Assembly: GCA_028694795.1 (NCBI GenBank)
Contig: JAQVKF010000002.1
Span: 1 to 58,287 of the forward strand
Length of the DNA stretch: 58,287 nucleotides
From: Thermoguttaceae bacterium
GTDB taxonomy: Bacteria; Planctomycetota; Planctomycetia; Pirellulales; Thermoguttaceae
Direction of reading: 5' to 3'
Shown here piece by piece: positions 9,998 through 19,739 of this stretch. The position numbers and the translations under genes are program-made. Position 1 is the first letter of the stretch. Each line of letters starts with the position of its first letter. A model generated the notes under the pieces. That model was given only the letters and a program-made list of their open reading frames with translations. It searched no databases and was not told the origin of the DNA.

Positions 9998-12757
9998 ATG
10001 AATCTTAATTGGGTCGATTATTCCGTTTTTTTAGGCTTTATCGCACTCGTGATTTTCGTTGGCCTTTGGAAAAGCGTTCGAACGAAAGAGGAATGCGAGC
10101 ACGAAGGCGTGGAAAATTACTTTCTCGCAGGTCGTGGCTTAGCGTGGTGGTTGGTCGGTTTTTCGTTGATTGCGGCGAATATCTCGACGGAACAATTCGT
10201 CGGTATGTCCGGTTCCGCGTCGAATAAAGTCGGTTTAGCCATCGCGAGTTACGAGTGGATCGCGGCGGTTTCGCTCGTCATTGTGGCGTTTGTGTTTCTG
10301 CCCAAATTCCTGCGAGCGGGTGTGTACACGATTCCGGAATTTCTCGAACACCGTTTTACGCCGTTGGCACGTTGGCTCATGGCTCTGTGCATGATGGTGA
10401 TGCTCGTCGGGGTACCGACTTCCGCGGTCATTTATTCCGGTGCGAAGGTGCTGTGCGTGTATTTCGCTGATGTGCGTTTTATGCTGTTTGACACGGAAAT
10501 TTGGCTCGGTGATTTGACTGTTGGCTGCTGGATTATCGGCGTTTTGGCGGCGTTGTATGTATTTGCGGGTGGTTTGAAAGCGTGTGCGTGGGCTGACCTT
10601 TTCCAAGGTTCCGCGCTCATCATTGGTGGTGCCATCATTGCTGGTTTGGCATTGGTTGCGGTCCAAAAAGCGGATCCCGCGACTCTCACCCCGGCGCAAG
10701 GTATGAGTATCACGCAGAAGGATGGACAAACGAACGTCAAACTGCAAGCTCTTTTGGCTTCAGCTATGAGCAAGACCCCCGAAAATTCAGGGGCTCAAAC
10801 GTCGTCATCCGAACTCGCGCCCAAAGTGGATGGGGCGTTGGAACGATTGTTCGTACTCAACGGTGCGCCGGCGGAGGAAGGTGGAAAACTCCATATGTCT
10901 CGCCCCGCGACTGACTCCGAATTGCCCTGGACCGCTTTGCTTCTGGGTATCTGGATTCCGAACCTGTATTATTGGGGATTGAATCAATACATCGTTCAGC
11001 GTACGCTTGGCTCACGTTCTTTGGCCGCTGGTCAAAAGGGACTTGTGTTTGCGGCGTTTTTGAAGTTGATCATTCCGTTCATTGTCGTTATTCCAGGCAT
11101 TTTGGCGTGGAACCTCTACCGTGAAGATTTGCGGATCGAAGCAACGACCAACACGCACCAAGTGGATGTGATCGAGGCATATGCCCATCGCGGCGAGACG
11201 AAAACGGCTCCACCTTACTTCAAATTTGACCAAAATTACGCGGAACTCAATCCAGGATTCGCGGAAGAATTATATCGAACCAATTGCGCGTTGAAGGGCG
11301 TCGCTCCAATCACACGGGAAGTGGCTGATGCGGCGGAAGCCGCGGTTAAGGCTACGGAAGGTGTCCCGGACAACGCTACCGAAACCAAGGAGACGCCCAA
11401 AACGCCGGAAAACGTAACACCGGTGACCGAGGCGAGTGTAGCCACCCCGGAAGCGGTTCCTGCTCCAGCGGCCGCTCCGGCAGTCCCGGCGGAAGCAGCC
11501 CCAGCGGATACGACAACTGCGGCACCAACTGCGGCAATTGTTTTGAAGACGCGGCTTGTGGCGACACACGGTATGACATCGCTTCCGATGAACGTTTATG
11601 CTCAGTGGGCCAATGATCTCGAAGCACCGATTCCTGCCATTCCGGTTTCGCAACAGGTGACCGAAGAAGCTGCCGCCCCGGCAGCGGAAACATCCACTCC
11701 AGCGGCACCAGTGGCGGCAGAAGCAACAGCGGCACCGGCAGAAACGGTCCCTGCACCAGCGGACGCGGTTGCGGCACCCGTAGCGGCTGAAGTGCCGGCG
11801 GTTCCGGAAGCAACTGCTCCGGCAGAAGCGGTTCCCGCACCAGCTGTTGAAGCGGCGAACAAGGCTGCGGATGATGGAACGGCTCAAACGATGGCCAATA
11901 AAATGAAACGAGTCGAAGCCTCCCAGGCATTGGTGGCGGATATCAACGCGAACCGTCCGGCCACGCTCACCCCGCAGCAGATTTATGCCGCGAATCAGGC
12001 GTTATTGACAGAGGTCGCAGAGGCTGGCGGAAAGACGCCGAGTGCCGTTTCGACCGAGTTGATCGGTTACGATCACAACTCGGCGTTCCCTATTTTGCTG
12101 AAGAAATTGCTTGCCGATAAGACGGGTTGGGGGGTTATTGGGTTTGTTCTCGCGTCACTGTTCGGCGCGATTGTCAGCTCGCTGGCGGCGATGCTCAACT
12201 CGGCCTCGACGATTGCAACGATGGATATCTATAAGAAGTTGCACAAAAGTGCGTCGGACAAAGTACTCGTGGGTATGGGACGTATTTTCATCGTGATTTT
12301 TGTCGGGATTGCGATCTGGATTGCCCCGATGCTCGACAGACCGGTGTTTGGTGGAATTTTTACCTTTATCCAGGAATTCCAAGGGTTCATTTCACCGGGC
12401 ATTTTGGCTGTATTTCTCTTCGGTATGTTTGTTCCGTGGGCACCACGAGTGTGTGGTATCGTCGGTCTTTTGATGAGTCCAATTATTTACGGTATTTGCA
12501 AATTTTACTGTCCTGTGGCGATTCCATTCATCAGTGACGTACCCGTTCAAGATTGGGCGTTTTTGAATCGTATGGCATTGACGTTTACGATGGTCATGTT
12601 TGTATTGCTGCTGCTGACAATCTTCCATCCGATGAAACGCAGCGATCTTAAAATGCCTGTGAACGACGAGATTGAATTGACGACCTCCATCGCGGCTATC
12701 TTCTGGGGGGTTGCCGTTTTGGTGGTTACCGCATCCTTGTACTGGATATTCTGGTAA
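9998..12757 (+). CDS. sodium:solute symporter (SSS) family transporter with a large Ala/Pro/Glu-rich loop insertion
   Basis: GLAWWLVGFSLIAANISTEQFVGMSG and SSLAAMLNSASTIATMDIYKKL SSS signatures; PAPAAAPAVPAEAAP-rich segment between TM regions. Confidence 0.93.
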   Translation: MNLNWVDYSVFLGFIALVIFVGLWKSVRTKEECEHEGVENYFLAGRGLAWWLVGFSLIAANISTEQFVGMSGSASNKVGLAIASYEWIAAVSLVIVAFVFLPKFLRAGVYTIPEFLEHRFTPLARWLMALCMMVMLVGVPTSAVIYSGAKVLCVYFADVRFMLFDTEIWLGDLTVGCWIIGVLAALYVFAGGLKACAWADLFQGSALIIGGAIIAGLALVAVQKADPATLTPAQGMSITQKDGQTNVKLQALLASAMSKTPENSGAQTSSSELAPKVDGALERLFVLNGAPAEEGGKLHMSRPATDSELPWTALLLGIWIPNLYYWGLNQYIVQRTLGSRSLAAGQKGLVFAAFLKLIIPFIVVIPGILAWNLYREDLRIEATTNTHQVDVIEAYAHRGETKTAPPYFKFDQNYAELNPGFAEELYRTNCALKGVAPITREVADAAEAAVKATEGVPDNATETKETPKTPENVTPVTEASVATPEAVPAPAAAPAVPAEAAPADTTTAAPTAAIVLKTRLVATHGMTSLPMNVYAQWANDLEAPIPAIPVSQQVTEEAAAPAAETSTPAAPVAAEATAAPAETVPAPADAVAAPVAAEVPAVPEATAPAEAVPAPAVEAANKAADDGTAQTMANKMKRVEASQALVADINANRPATLTPQQIYAANQALLTEVAEAGGKTPSAVSTELIGYDHNSAFPILLKKLLADKTGWGVIGFVLASLFGAIVSSLAAMLNSASTIATMDIYKKLHKSASDKVLVGMGRIFIVIFVGIAIWIAPMLDRPVFGGIFTFIQEFQGFISPGILAVFLFGMFVPWAPRVCGIVGLLMSPIIYGICKFYCPVAIPFISDVPVQDWAFLNRMALTFTMVMFVLLLLTIFHPMKRSDLKMPVNDEIELTTSIAAIFWGVAVLVVTASLYWIFW

Positions 12758-12845
12758 AATGGGAATAGCTCGGCGTCTCCCGGTACCATACATACCGGGA
12801 TGCGCGGTGTCGTTCTAACCACATCATGTTGGTTGGGTCGATTGA

Positions 12846-13167
12846 CTAGGGTGTGTTCACACAAACGTCGTAGCAATGTCGTTGCTTTGATCAGGGAACG
12901 TCCGATTTTAGATTGGCGACCGCACTAGGTAAAAAATCCAAAAAATTTGCGTGTTTTCTGCGAAAATGTTTTTTCGTAAAACTTTTTTGAGGCGAAGAAC
13001 CCATGAGAGGAAACTTTTTGCAAAAAGTTTCCCCTCAAACGCCCCTTCCAAAACTTTTTACTAGACGCACAAACCTCAAGATCAACCGACATAAACCACT
13101 TCGATTGCAGTCATTTCATCCTTGGCTATCGGCTTTTACCATGTAATCATATGTGAACACGCCCTGG
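12846..13167 (+). repeat. MITE-like element family A, full-length copy (A1)
   Basis: ctagggtgtgttcacac left end, tgtgaacacgccctgg right end, central gaggaaactttttgcaaaaagtttcccctc palindrome. Confidence 0.88.
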
Positions 13168-13278
13168 CTGGGTTGATTGGCTGATTAACAGAGGCGTGGA
13201 CCCGAAAAGGAACCATCGGCGGACAGGCAAATGGTGCCCTGAGAAAATTCGACTCTACTTATTTGGGAGAATCTAGCG

Positions 13279-16200
13279 ATGTCACGATGTCCCGCGTTTT
13301 TGGCCCCACGTTCATCTCGAACACCACAGATTCCGATGGAATTGCGACTACTTTCTTGGGAATATTTGCCCAGTAACATCTGTTCGGAAGACCGCTCGCA
13401 GGTTTGTGTTTCGTGGGTTGAACATCGTATTTCGTATCGTCTTGAGCGTGGTTGCGCATCTCTTTTGGGTGTTTTTTTGTTCGGATTACTGGTGGTGATG
13501 TCCTTTTTTTCCAGTTCGAGTTGGGCCGCTGGATCAGCGGTCATGGCCGAATCGGACCAATCAGCGGCGGAAGCCGGAAAGGACGCTAAAAAAACGACCG
13601 CGAAGACGACTGTGGCGGAAGTCTCCGTGACGGAAGAATCGGAGGAGCCAGCGGATGGCGATCCTGGAGCGGCAGAGTTTCTCGCCTCGCTCCAACAGCG
13701 TGGTTACTACGATCTAGCCATTGATTACCTCAATTGGCTGAAAACGTCCGGACAACTACCGACGAACATGTCCGAGTTATGGGACCTTGAAATGAGTCGT
13801 GGTCTGATGGAAATGTCCACTCACGCATACAATGAGGAAGAGTCGAAAAAGCTACTCGAACAGGCGCAAGGGCATCTGAACCAGTTTTTGAAAGAGCATC
13901 CGGATCATCCGGACGCATATCGTTCGCTCACGATTTGGGGCGATTTTTCTCGCGACGCGGCGCAAAAAACATTACAAAAAATCGAACTTCCTGATACGAC
14001 CGCGGCACAGCGAACGGAACTGTTAGCCGAGGCGGCAAAGGCTATAGCTGAGGCGAAAGGTCGGTACACCAACGCGCAAAAACAGCTTGCCAATCGACTG
14101 GAAAATTTACCGCCAGAGCCGCCTAAAATGAATGGTCGAAGTGTTTCGAAGGCGTACAAAAAATGGTTCACGCAACAGCAAAGCCTACTTGATGCGGACG
14201 CGCAGGCGAATTTTCAATTGGCGGTATTAGAATATTTATCCGCGCAGATATTAGATCCGAAATATACGGCGGTCAGTCCGGATACGCAGGCGGAAACGCG
14301 TAAGACGATTTACCAAAGCGCAGCGGGAAAATTTGACGCATTGTACCAAAAATTTCGGATTTCATCCACGCTGAGCATCAGTTTAATCGGTCTGTTGGCC
14401 CATCGTTGGGAAGGCAAATGCTGGTTGGAATATGGCGACACGGACGAAGCGGAGGCGATTCTCGAAGAGGTGATGAATAATTATCGTCCCGGTGTTTCGC
14501 CAGCGATTTTGCCTCTTTTTTCCGCCGCCCAATACGATCTTTATCAGCTCATCAAAATACGAAAACCGAACGAATACCTAGCGTTAGCCTCCCAATGGCT
14601 TGATGACAACGAGAAAATATTTGGCCATACCGAGGGTTACCAAGCGATCGCGTACATGGTCGCGGAGGGCAAAGCGGAATTACTCAAAAATGCGTCTGGG
14701 AACAGCGTGGCCGTTCCAGTTATCGAACAGAGCCGTGGCGAAATTTTTGAGAATGTCGTCGCGCAAAATATGCCGAAAAATCGATTGGCTAGGGATATCG
14801 ATAGCTTGTTGCGTAAGATTCTCAAAGTACCGTCGCCCTACCAGAAAAAAGCGTTGGCGTTACGTGGTCAGCTAGGAGCGACGGATAGCGGTCAGGAAGA
14901 AGGGTCTCCGCTGTCGCTCGACAATGCCAAAACGTTCGCGGAAGCGGCGAGTGTGGGGAATCAACACGCGAACAAAAAGGAATGGAAACAGGCCGCCGAA
15001 GCGTACACCAAGGCTATTTCGATCGGTTCGTCGGATAAGGCACAATTGGACGAGGCGAAGGATATGCTTCTGAAAATGCAGGTCGCTCAAGGCAATGATC
15101 TGCTTCTTGCGGGAGAGTATACGAAATGCTTCCAATCAATGGATAAACTCTGGAAAGCGAATCGTCAGCTTCCGTCCGCGGGGCTGGCGGGAACGCTTGC
15201 CATGCGAGCGGCTTTAGCCCTTCAAAATACCGCGAAAGACGCCGAATCCAAAGCGAAAGCGAAAGAGCGTTTGGCAACCGTTGCGAAGGAGATTATGGAT
15301 ACGTGGCCGGCGAAACCTGCCGCGGACGATGCGAGGATTATGCTCGGTCAAGCCGCGTTGGCCGACGCATTCGCCGATCTTGCGAAAATCGACGAGACGC
15401 AATTTGCCGAAGCGATGAAAATCTTTGGACAAGTGAATCCGCTTTCAGAGCGTTATCCATCGGCGCTTTCGACGATGGCCAAAGCCTATTGGCAGCGATA
15501 TTTGGTAGGCAAATCGCAGCAAGACGCTGAAGATGTGCAAAATGCTCGTCGCAATTCGGCGGTCGAATACGCGCAAAAATCAAAAGACGCGGCGAAGCAG
15601 CAGGCGGCCAAACAACCGGGTGGTGAGTTGTCCGCATTTGAGGCACAATATTTGCTCGGTGAAATGGCGATGGAAAAGGGAGATTCTGCCGCGGCGTTGA
15701 CGGAGCTCCAACCGATCGTCGATTCGATTGGGAGTCCGGATCAGGTGACGCCGTTGACGAATGCAGCGTTACTCACGGCGACGCGAGCCTATTTGGAACA
15801 GGGCGATATCGATGGCGCGGCCAAATCGGCGTTAGTGCTGATTGATTCCGGAGCGGACACACAGTCGATGAATCGGACGTTGGTCAATTTTGCAAAACGG
15901 TTGGATATGGAACGAAAATCCGCGAATGCGGAGCAAATTCAAGCGGTGTCCGAGACGGATAAACAGCGGGCCGCCCAAAAGGTTCAGCGAGCGGAAGAGA
16001 TGATGGGGCGAATTTTACCGAAGCTCACTTCCCGACAACAGTTGGACGTTTCGACCTCGTTGAGTTTGGCCGATCTCTGTATTACGGCACGACGCACGGA
16101 CGATGCGAAGGCGATTTTTGAACGATTGATCGCCGCTTCCGATACCGATCCGCGAGCGGTGTTGCGTTCCAGGGCACAACTAGCCGGACTGTTGCGTATC

Positions 16201-16629
16201 GAGAAAAAATATACCGAAGCGTTCCAACAGGTCGATATTTTGCTCAAAGAGAATCCGAATGCGTTTGAACCGCTTGTGGAAAAGGCCCGCATTTTGCAGG
16301 ATTGGGCAAGCGCTGATAATAATACGAAGCTGTTTGACGACGCGGCGTCCGCATGGATCAGCCTGCGTAATCGTTTGCAAGGTCAACGTGGTCCGAAGCC
16401 GCCGGAATTTTTTGAGGTCAACTACAACGCGGCGGTCTGTTTATACCAACAGGCGATCAAACTGACTGCCGTCTCGCCCGAAAAAGCGAACGAAAAATTG
16501 GTCATGGCCAAGCAGCTATTGCAGGGCACGCTTGTGATGAACAAGTCGCTTGACGGTCCTGACCGGGTCGCACAATATCGACAGCAGATCAAGAAAATAG
16601 ACGACATTTTGAAAGCGAACAAAAAATGA
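13279..16629 (+). CDS. large exported tetratricopeptide-repeat-like protein (start uncertain)
   Basis: Long ORF with hydrophobic LLGVFLFGLLVVMSFFSSSSWAAG export signal and repeated helical TPR-type segments. Confidence 0.75.
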   Translation: MSRCPAFLAPRSSRTPQIPMELRLLSWEYLPSNICSEDRSQVCVSWVEHRISYRLERGCASLLGVFLFGLLVVMSFFSSSSWAAGSAVMAESDQSAAEAGKDAKKTTAKTTVAEVSVTEESEEPADGDPGAAEFLASLQQRGYYDLAIDYLNWLKTSGQLPTNMSELWDLEMSRGLMEMSTHAYNEEESKKLLEQAQGHLNQFLKEHPDHPDAYRSLTIWGDFSRDAAQKTLQKIELPDTTAAQRTELLAEAAKAIAEAKGRYTNAQKQLANRLENLPPEPPKMNGRSVSKAYKKWFTQQQSLLDADAQANFQLAVLEYLSAQILDPKYTAVSPDTQAETRKTIYQSAAGKFDALYQKFRISSTLSISLIGLLAHRWEGKCWLEYGDTDEAEAILEEVMNNYRPGVSPAILPLFSAAQYDLYQLIKIRKPNEYLALASQWLDDNEKIFGHTEGYQAIAYMVAEGKAELLKNASGNSVAVPVIEQSRGEIFENVVAQNMPKNRLARDIDSLLRKILKVPSPYQKKALALRGQLGATDSGQEEGSPLSLDNAKTFAEAASVGNQHANKKEWKQAAEAYTKAISIGSSDKAQLDEAKDMLLKMQVAQGNDLLLAGEYTKCFQSMDKLWKANRQLPSAGLAGTLAMRAALALQNTAKDAESKAKAKERLATVAKEIMDTWPAKPAADDARIMLGQAALADAFADLAKIDETQFAEAMKIFGQVNPLSERYPSALSTMAKAYWQRYLVGKSQQDAEDVQNARRNSAVEYAQKSKDAAKQQAAKQPGGELSAFEAQYLLGEMAMEKGDSAAALTELQPIVDSIGSPDQVTPLTNAALLTATRAYLEQGDIDGAAKSALVLIDSGADTQSMNRTLVNFAKRLDMERKSANAEQIQAVSETDKQRAAQKVQRAEEMMGRILPKLTSRQQLDVSTSLSLADLCITARRTDDAKAIFERLIAASDTDPRAVLRSRAQLAGLLRIEKKYTEAFQQVDILLKENPNAFEPLVEKARILQDWASADNNTKLFDDAASAWISLRNRLQGQRGPKPPEFFEVNYNAAVCLYQQAIKLTAVSPEKANEKLVMAKQLLQGTLVMNKSLDGPDRVAQYRQQIKKIDDILKANKK

Positions 16630-17393
16630 ACGAGACTTTTTCGGATTCCGAAACACAACAGTCCGTTTATCAGGAACGATTGGCGGCGGTCATGGATCGA
16701 ATCGCGGTCGCCGCACAGCGAAGTGGCCGAGCGAACACGGAGGTGACGCTTGTCATTGTGTCGAAATATTTGGATATCCCATCGACCGAACAGCTCATTC
16801 GTGCTGGAATTGCGTGGTACTCGCAAAGCGAGACGCCGAGCATACCGTTGGTATTGGGCGAAAGTCGTCCACAGCTTTTATCGGAGAAGGCATCGGCTCT
16901 GTCGGCATATGCGGAGCGTGTTGCATGGCATCAGATTGGTCCATTGCAGACGAATAAAATGCGACGTGTTTTGCCATGGATTACGCGGTTGCATTCGGGC
17001 GAATCGCTCTCACGGCTGGTCGAATTGAACCGGGAAGCGGAGCGAATTGCCAAACGATTGCCCGTGCTGTTGGAAGTGAATATTTCCGGCGAGTCGGCAA
17101 AATATGGGTTTTCTCCGGATGAACTGCCTTTCATGCTGGACACACTTGCGACGCTTTCCTCCCTGCAAATTGACGGTTTGATGGGGATGGCCTCGCTCAA
17201 CGCGACGGAATCAGACGTACATCGCCAATTTGCGTCGCTTCGCCAACTTGCGGAACGATTGCGCCCGAATCTTCCAGATTCGATTCAGATGCGTCATCTT
17301 TCGATGGGCATGAGCGGCGATTTCGAGATTGCCATCGAAGAGGGGGCGACGCTCGTGCGTGTCGGTTCCGCCATCGCCCCGCCCATGCCGTAA
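16626..17393 (+). CDS. YggS/PLPBP-family pyridoxal-phosphate homeostasis protein
   Basis: VTLVIVSKYLD, WHQIGPLQTNKMRRVLP, LEVNISGESAKYGF, LSMGMSGDFEIAIEEGATLVRVGSAI; ATGA overlap with upstream ORF. Confidence 0.94.
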   Translation: MNETFSDSETQQSVYQERLAAVMDRIAVAAQRSGRANTEVTLVIVSKYLDIPSTEQLIRAGIAWYSQSETPSIPLVLGESRPQLLSEKASALSAYAERVAWHQIGPLQTNKMRRVLPWITRLHSGESLSRLVELNREAERIAKRLPVLLEVNISGESAKYGFSPDELPFMLDTLATLSSLQIDGLMGMASLNATESDVHRQFASLRQLAERLRPNLPDSIQMRHLSMGMSGDFEIAIEEGATLVRVGSAIAPPMP

Positions 17394-17407
17394 ACCCACG
17401 AGGAAAT

Positions 17408-17833
17408 GTGATGTTTTGGACGCAAAAAGAGATTATTTTGCCGGAATTTTCTCACGGAATCCATCCAATCACCAGTCAATTGTTGAGCGAGTTGCCGGAG
17501 TTGTCACGTGTTTCTGTCGGTCTGTTGCACCTATTCATTTTGCACACATCCGCCGGTTTGACGATCAACGAAAATACGGATCCCGATGTGCCACGTGATC
17601 TAGATCGAGTGTCGCAAACGCTTTTTCCGGAAGATTTTCCGTATCGGCATACGCTGGAAGGTCGAGACGACATGCCCGCGCACCTAGCGTCGTCGATGTT
17701 TGGATGTTCACTTACGATTCCGGTCACGCAGGGGCATTTACGCTTGGGAACATGGCAGGGAATTTTTTTGGTCGAGGGGCGTTATCATGGAGGGCGTCGC
17801 CATCTGATTCTGACGCTCCACGGGCAGGAGTGA
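17408..17833 (+). CDS. YjbQ-family (UPF0047) secondary thiamine-phosphate synthase-like protein
   Basis: LLHLFILHTSAGLTINENTDPDVPRDL, HLASSMFGCSLTIPVTQGHLRLGTWQGIFLVEGR. Confidence 0.93.
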   Translation: MMFWTQKEIILPEFSHGIHPITSQLLSELPELSRVSVGLLHLFILHTSAGLTINENTDPDVPRDLDRVSQTLFPEDFPYRHTLEGRDDMPAHLASSMFGCSLTIPVTQGHLRLGTWQGIFLVEGRYHGGRRHLILTLHGQE

Positions 17834-17943
17834 CCGGCTCGTTGAATCTACTACCTACAGCCCAATATTCTACTCCAACCTGACTGGAGGGTAATGGTAG
17901 CCGCACCCTGCGGCCCAACTGCCCGCAGGGCCAGAAGGGGGGT

Positions 17944-18065
17944 AAAAGGTCGCGTATTTCCCGAGGAAATGCTTTTTCGTAAAACTTCTTTGAATGAGAA
18001 CAAGCAATGAGAGGAAACTTTCTATAGGAAGTTTCCCCTCAAACTCCCGCTCAAGGATTTTTAAT
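17944..18065 (+). repeat. MITE-like element family A, diverged internal fragment (A4)
   Basis: gcgtatttcccgaggaaatgctttttcgtaaaactt...atgagaggaaactttctataggaagtttcccctcaaactccc aligned to A1/A2. Confidence 0.75.
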
Positions 18066-18183
18066 ATACACACGAACTGCAATATTGGTTGGTAGGACTG
18101 CAAATCCGTTTGAATGGTCGCTATGCATCCGGATCTCATATTCATGAGCCGATTCCGCATTTTCTAGGTAGCGAACAGCGCCA

Positions 18184-19305
18184 CTACGGCTTGATGATCT
18201 CAGATTTGGGTACACGTGTCCAGACGATTTCCTGGTAGTTGTCTTTTTCCCACAGGATACCGATATCACCGTTCGTTAGTCGTTGCATATCGGAATAAGC
18301 GGCCAATCCATCAAAGATGACCAACTCGTTTGCCTGATCGAAACTACGTCCTTCGTCGGTACTGACCCGCAACACCAATCTCGCGCGTTTGGGGGCCGTG
18401 GGGCCCGTCCAGACCAAGCGATCCGCGTCATCCCCGGTCTGTTTTTCGGTAAATCGCTCAATCGCACAGGCTACTGGACTGACCACCTCGCCCGTAAACG
18501 GTTCGGACCACGTTACCCCGCCATCGCGGCTGAGTGTACGCCAACGGTGTTTCACGCCTGCTCCATTTTGGCGATAATCCATCATCAACGTCTCGTCCGT
18601 TAACGCAACGAGCTGGTCTTCGTCACCAGTCTGCCCACCTGGCACCATCTGTCCACGCTGCCACGTCTTTCCGTGATCCGCACTGTACACACAGAAATTT
18701 CCCCATGGATGTTTCCATGCCGGAAAGAGAAGCCGACCAGCCGCATCCTGCACCGCTCCACCCGGCCCGATCACCGTCGAACGCCATGTAGTGTCCGATT
18801 GATCACGACAGATGTTGGTTAAATCAATCGGTTGCGACCACGTGGCACCAGAATCATCCGAGTAGATCGCCAGCGTTTGGCAATCGTTCGTACCGGGCCT
18901 CGCTTGGAATGTATTGGCTCCGGGCACGTCGAGCAAATACAAACACCAGAGCCGACCGGTCACACGATCCAACAGCGGTGAAGGATTGGCCGCGGACCAA
19001 TTTGTATCCGCATCGCGCAACATTTGCATCACGCCCCACGTTTGTCCACCATCAGATGAACGTTTGAGCACGAGGTCAATCTCCTGACCATCGTAACCAG
19101 GGTCGGCTTGGTTATTTTTCCTGGCTTCACAAAACGCCAGCAACGTTCCATCCGCCGCCTCGATAATTGCCGGTATCCGATACGACGCGTAACCATCTTG
19201 ACCGCTATGGAAAACAGCGACCGATTCCGCCGCCTGTGACCAAGCTGTCAAACTCGTTAGACTCAGCAAAAACACCCCCACCACAGTGAAGAATGGACGG
19301 ATCAT
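18184..19305 (-). CDS. secreted exo-sialidase (BNR/Asp-box) family protein
   Basis: Signal peptide; YRIPAI; Asp boxes SSDGGQTWG, SDDSGATWS, SADHGKTWQ, SRDGGVTWS, STDEGRSFD. Confidence 0.92.
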   Translation of the reverse strand: MIRPFFTVVGVFLLSLTSLTAWSQAAESVAVFHSGQDGYASYRIPAIIEAADGTLLAFCEARKNNQADPGYDGQEIDLVLKRSSDGGQTWGVMQMLRDADTNWSAANPSPLLDRVTGRLWCLYLLDVPGANTFQARPGTNDCQTLAIYSDDSGATWSQPIDLTNICRDQSDTTWRSTVIGPGGAVQDAAGRLLFPAWKHPWGNFCVYSADHGKTWQRGQMVPGGQTGDEDQLVALTDETLMMDYRQNGAGVKHRWRTLSRDGGVTWSEPFTGEVVSPVACAIERFTEKQTGDDADRLVWTGPTAPKRARLVLRVSTDEGRSFDQANELVIFDGLAAYSDMQRLTNGDIGILWEKDNYQEIVWTRVPKSEIIKP

Positions 19306-19373
19306 GAGGGCCTCCTTTGTGTGGAAAATAATTCAAACTTTTTCAAAACCGAGATTCGTTTCATGACTCGCGT

Positions 19374-19604
19374 TTATGGAGGATCGTATCCACCTTTGCA
19401 GAACGGATTACAACGCAAAATCCGCCAAATCCCTTTGAGCGTGCCGCGAATGACGCCATATTTCTGGACTGCTTCAATAAAATATTGGGAACATGTCGGT
19501 TGAAAACGACAACAGGGACCGATGAGCGGACTAATGAGCAGTTGGTACACACGCACTGGAAAAATCAGCAATCGTATGCAAAACTGCCGGAGAAAACGAA
19601 ACAT
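19374..19604 (-). CDS. yidD: membrane protein insertion efficiency factor YidD
   Basis: [54 protein letters not shown]. Confidence 0.96.
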   Translation of the reverse strand: MFRFLRQFCIRLLIFPVRVYQLLISPLIGPCCRFQPTCSQYFIEAVQKYGVIRGTLKGIWRILRCNPFCKGGYDPP

Positions 19605-19739
19605 CAGACGCTCCTAACGCGTTCATCTCACGCATACGCTTGACGGAAAAACCACCAAAATCGCAGTTCAGTTTCTCCTGAAATACACGACGGACGGCTT
19701 CGATCCCGATATCATTCCATTCCGTTTATCGCCCCGATT

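Noticed and set aside
11270-11930. Several 86-205 aa antisense ORFs over the symporter insertion
   Set aside because: Arg/Ser/Cys- or Pro/Leu-rich translations of the repetitive GCG/CCG codons; artefacts of low complexity.
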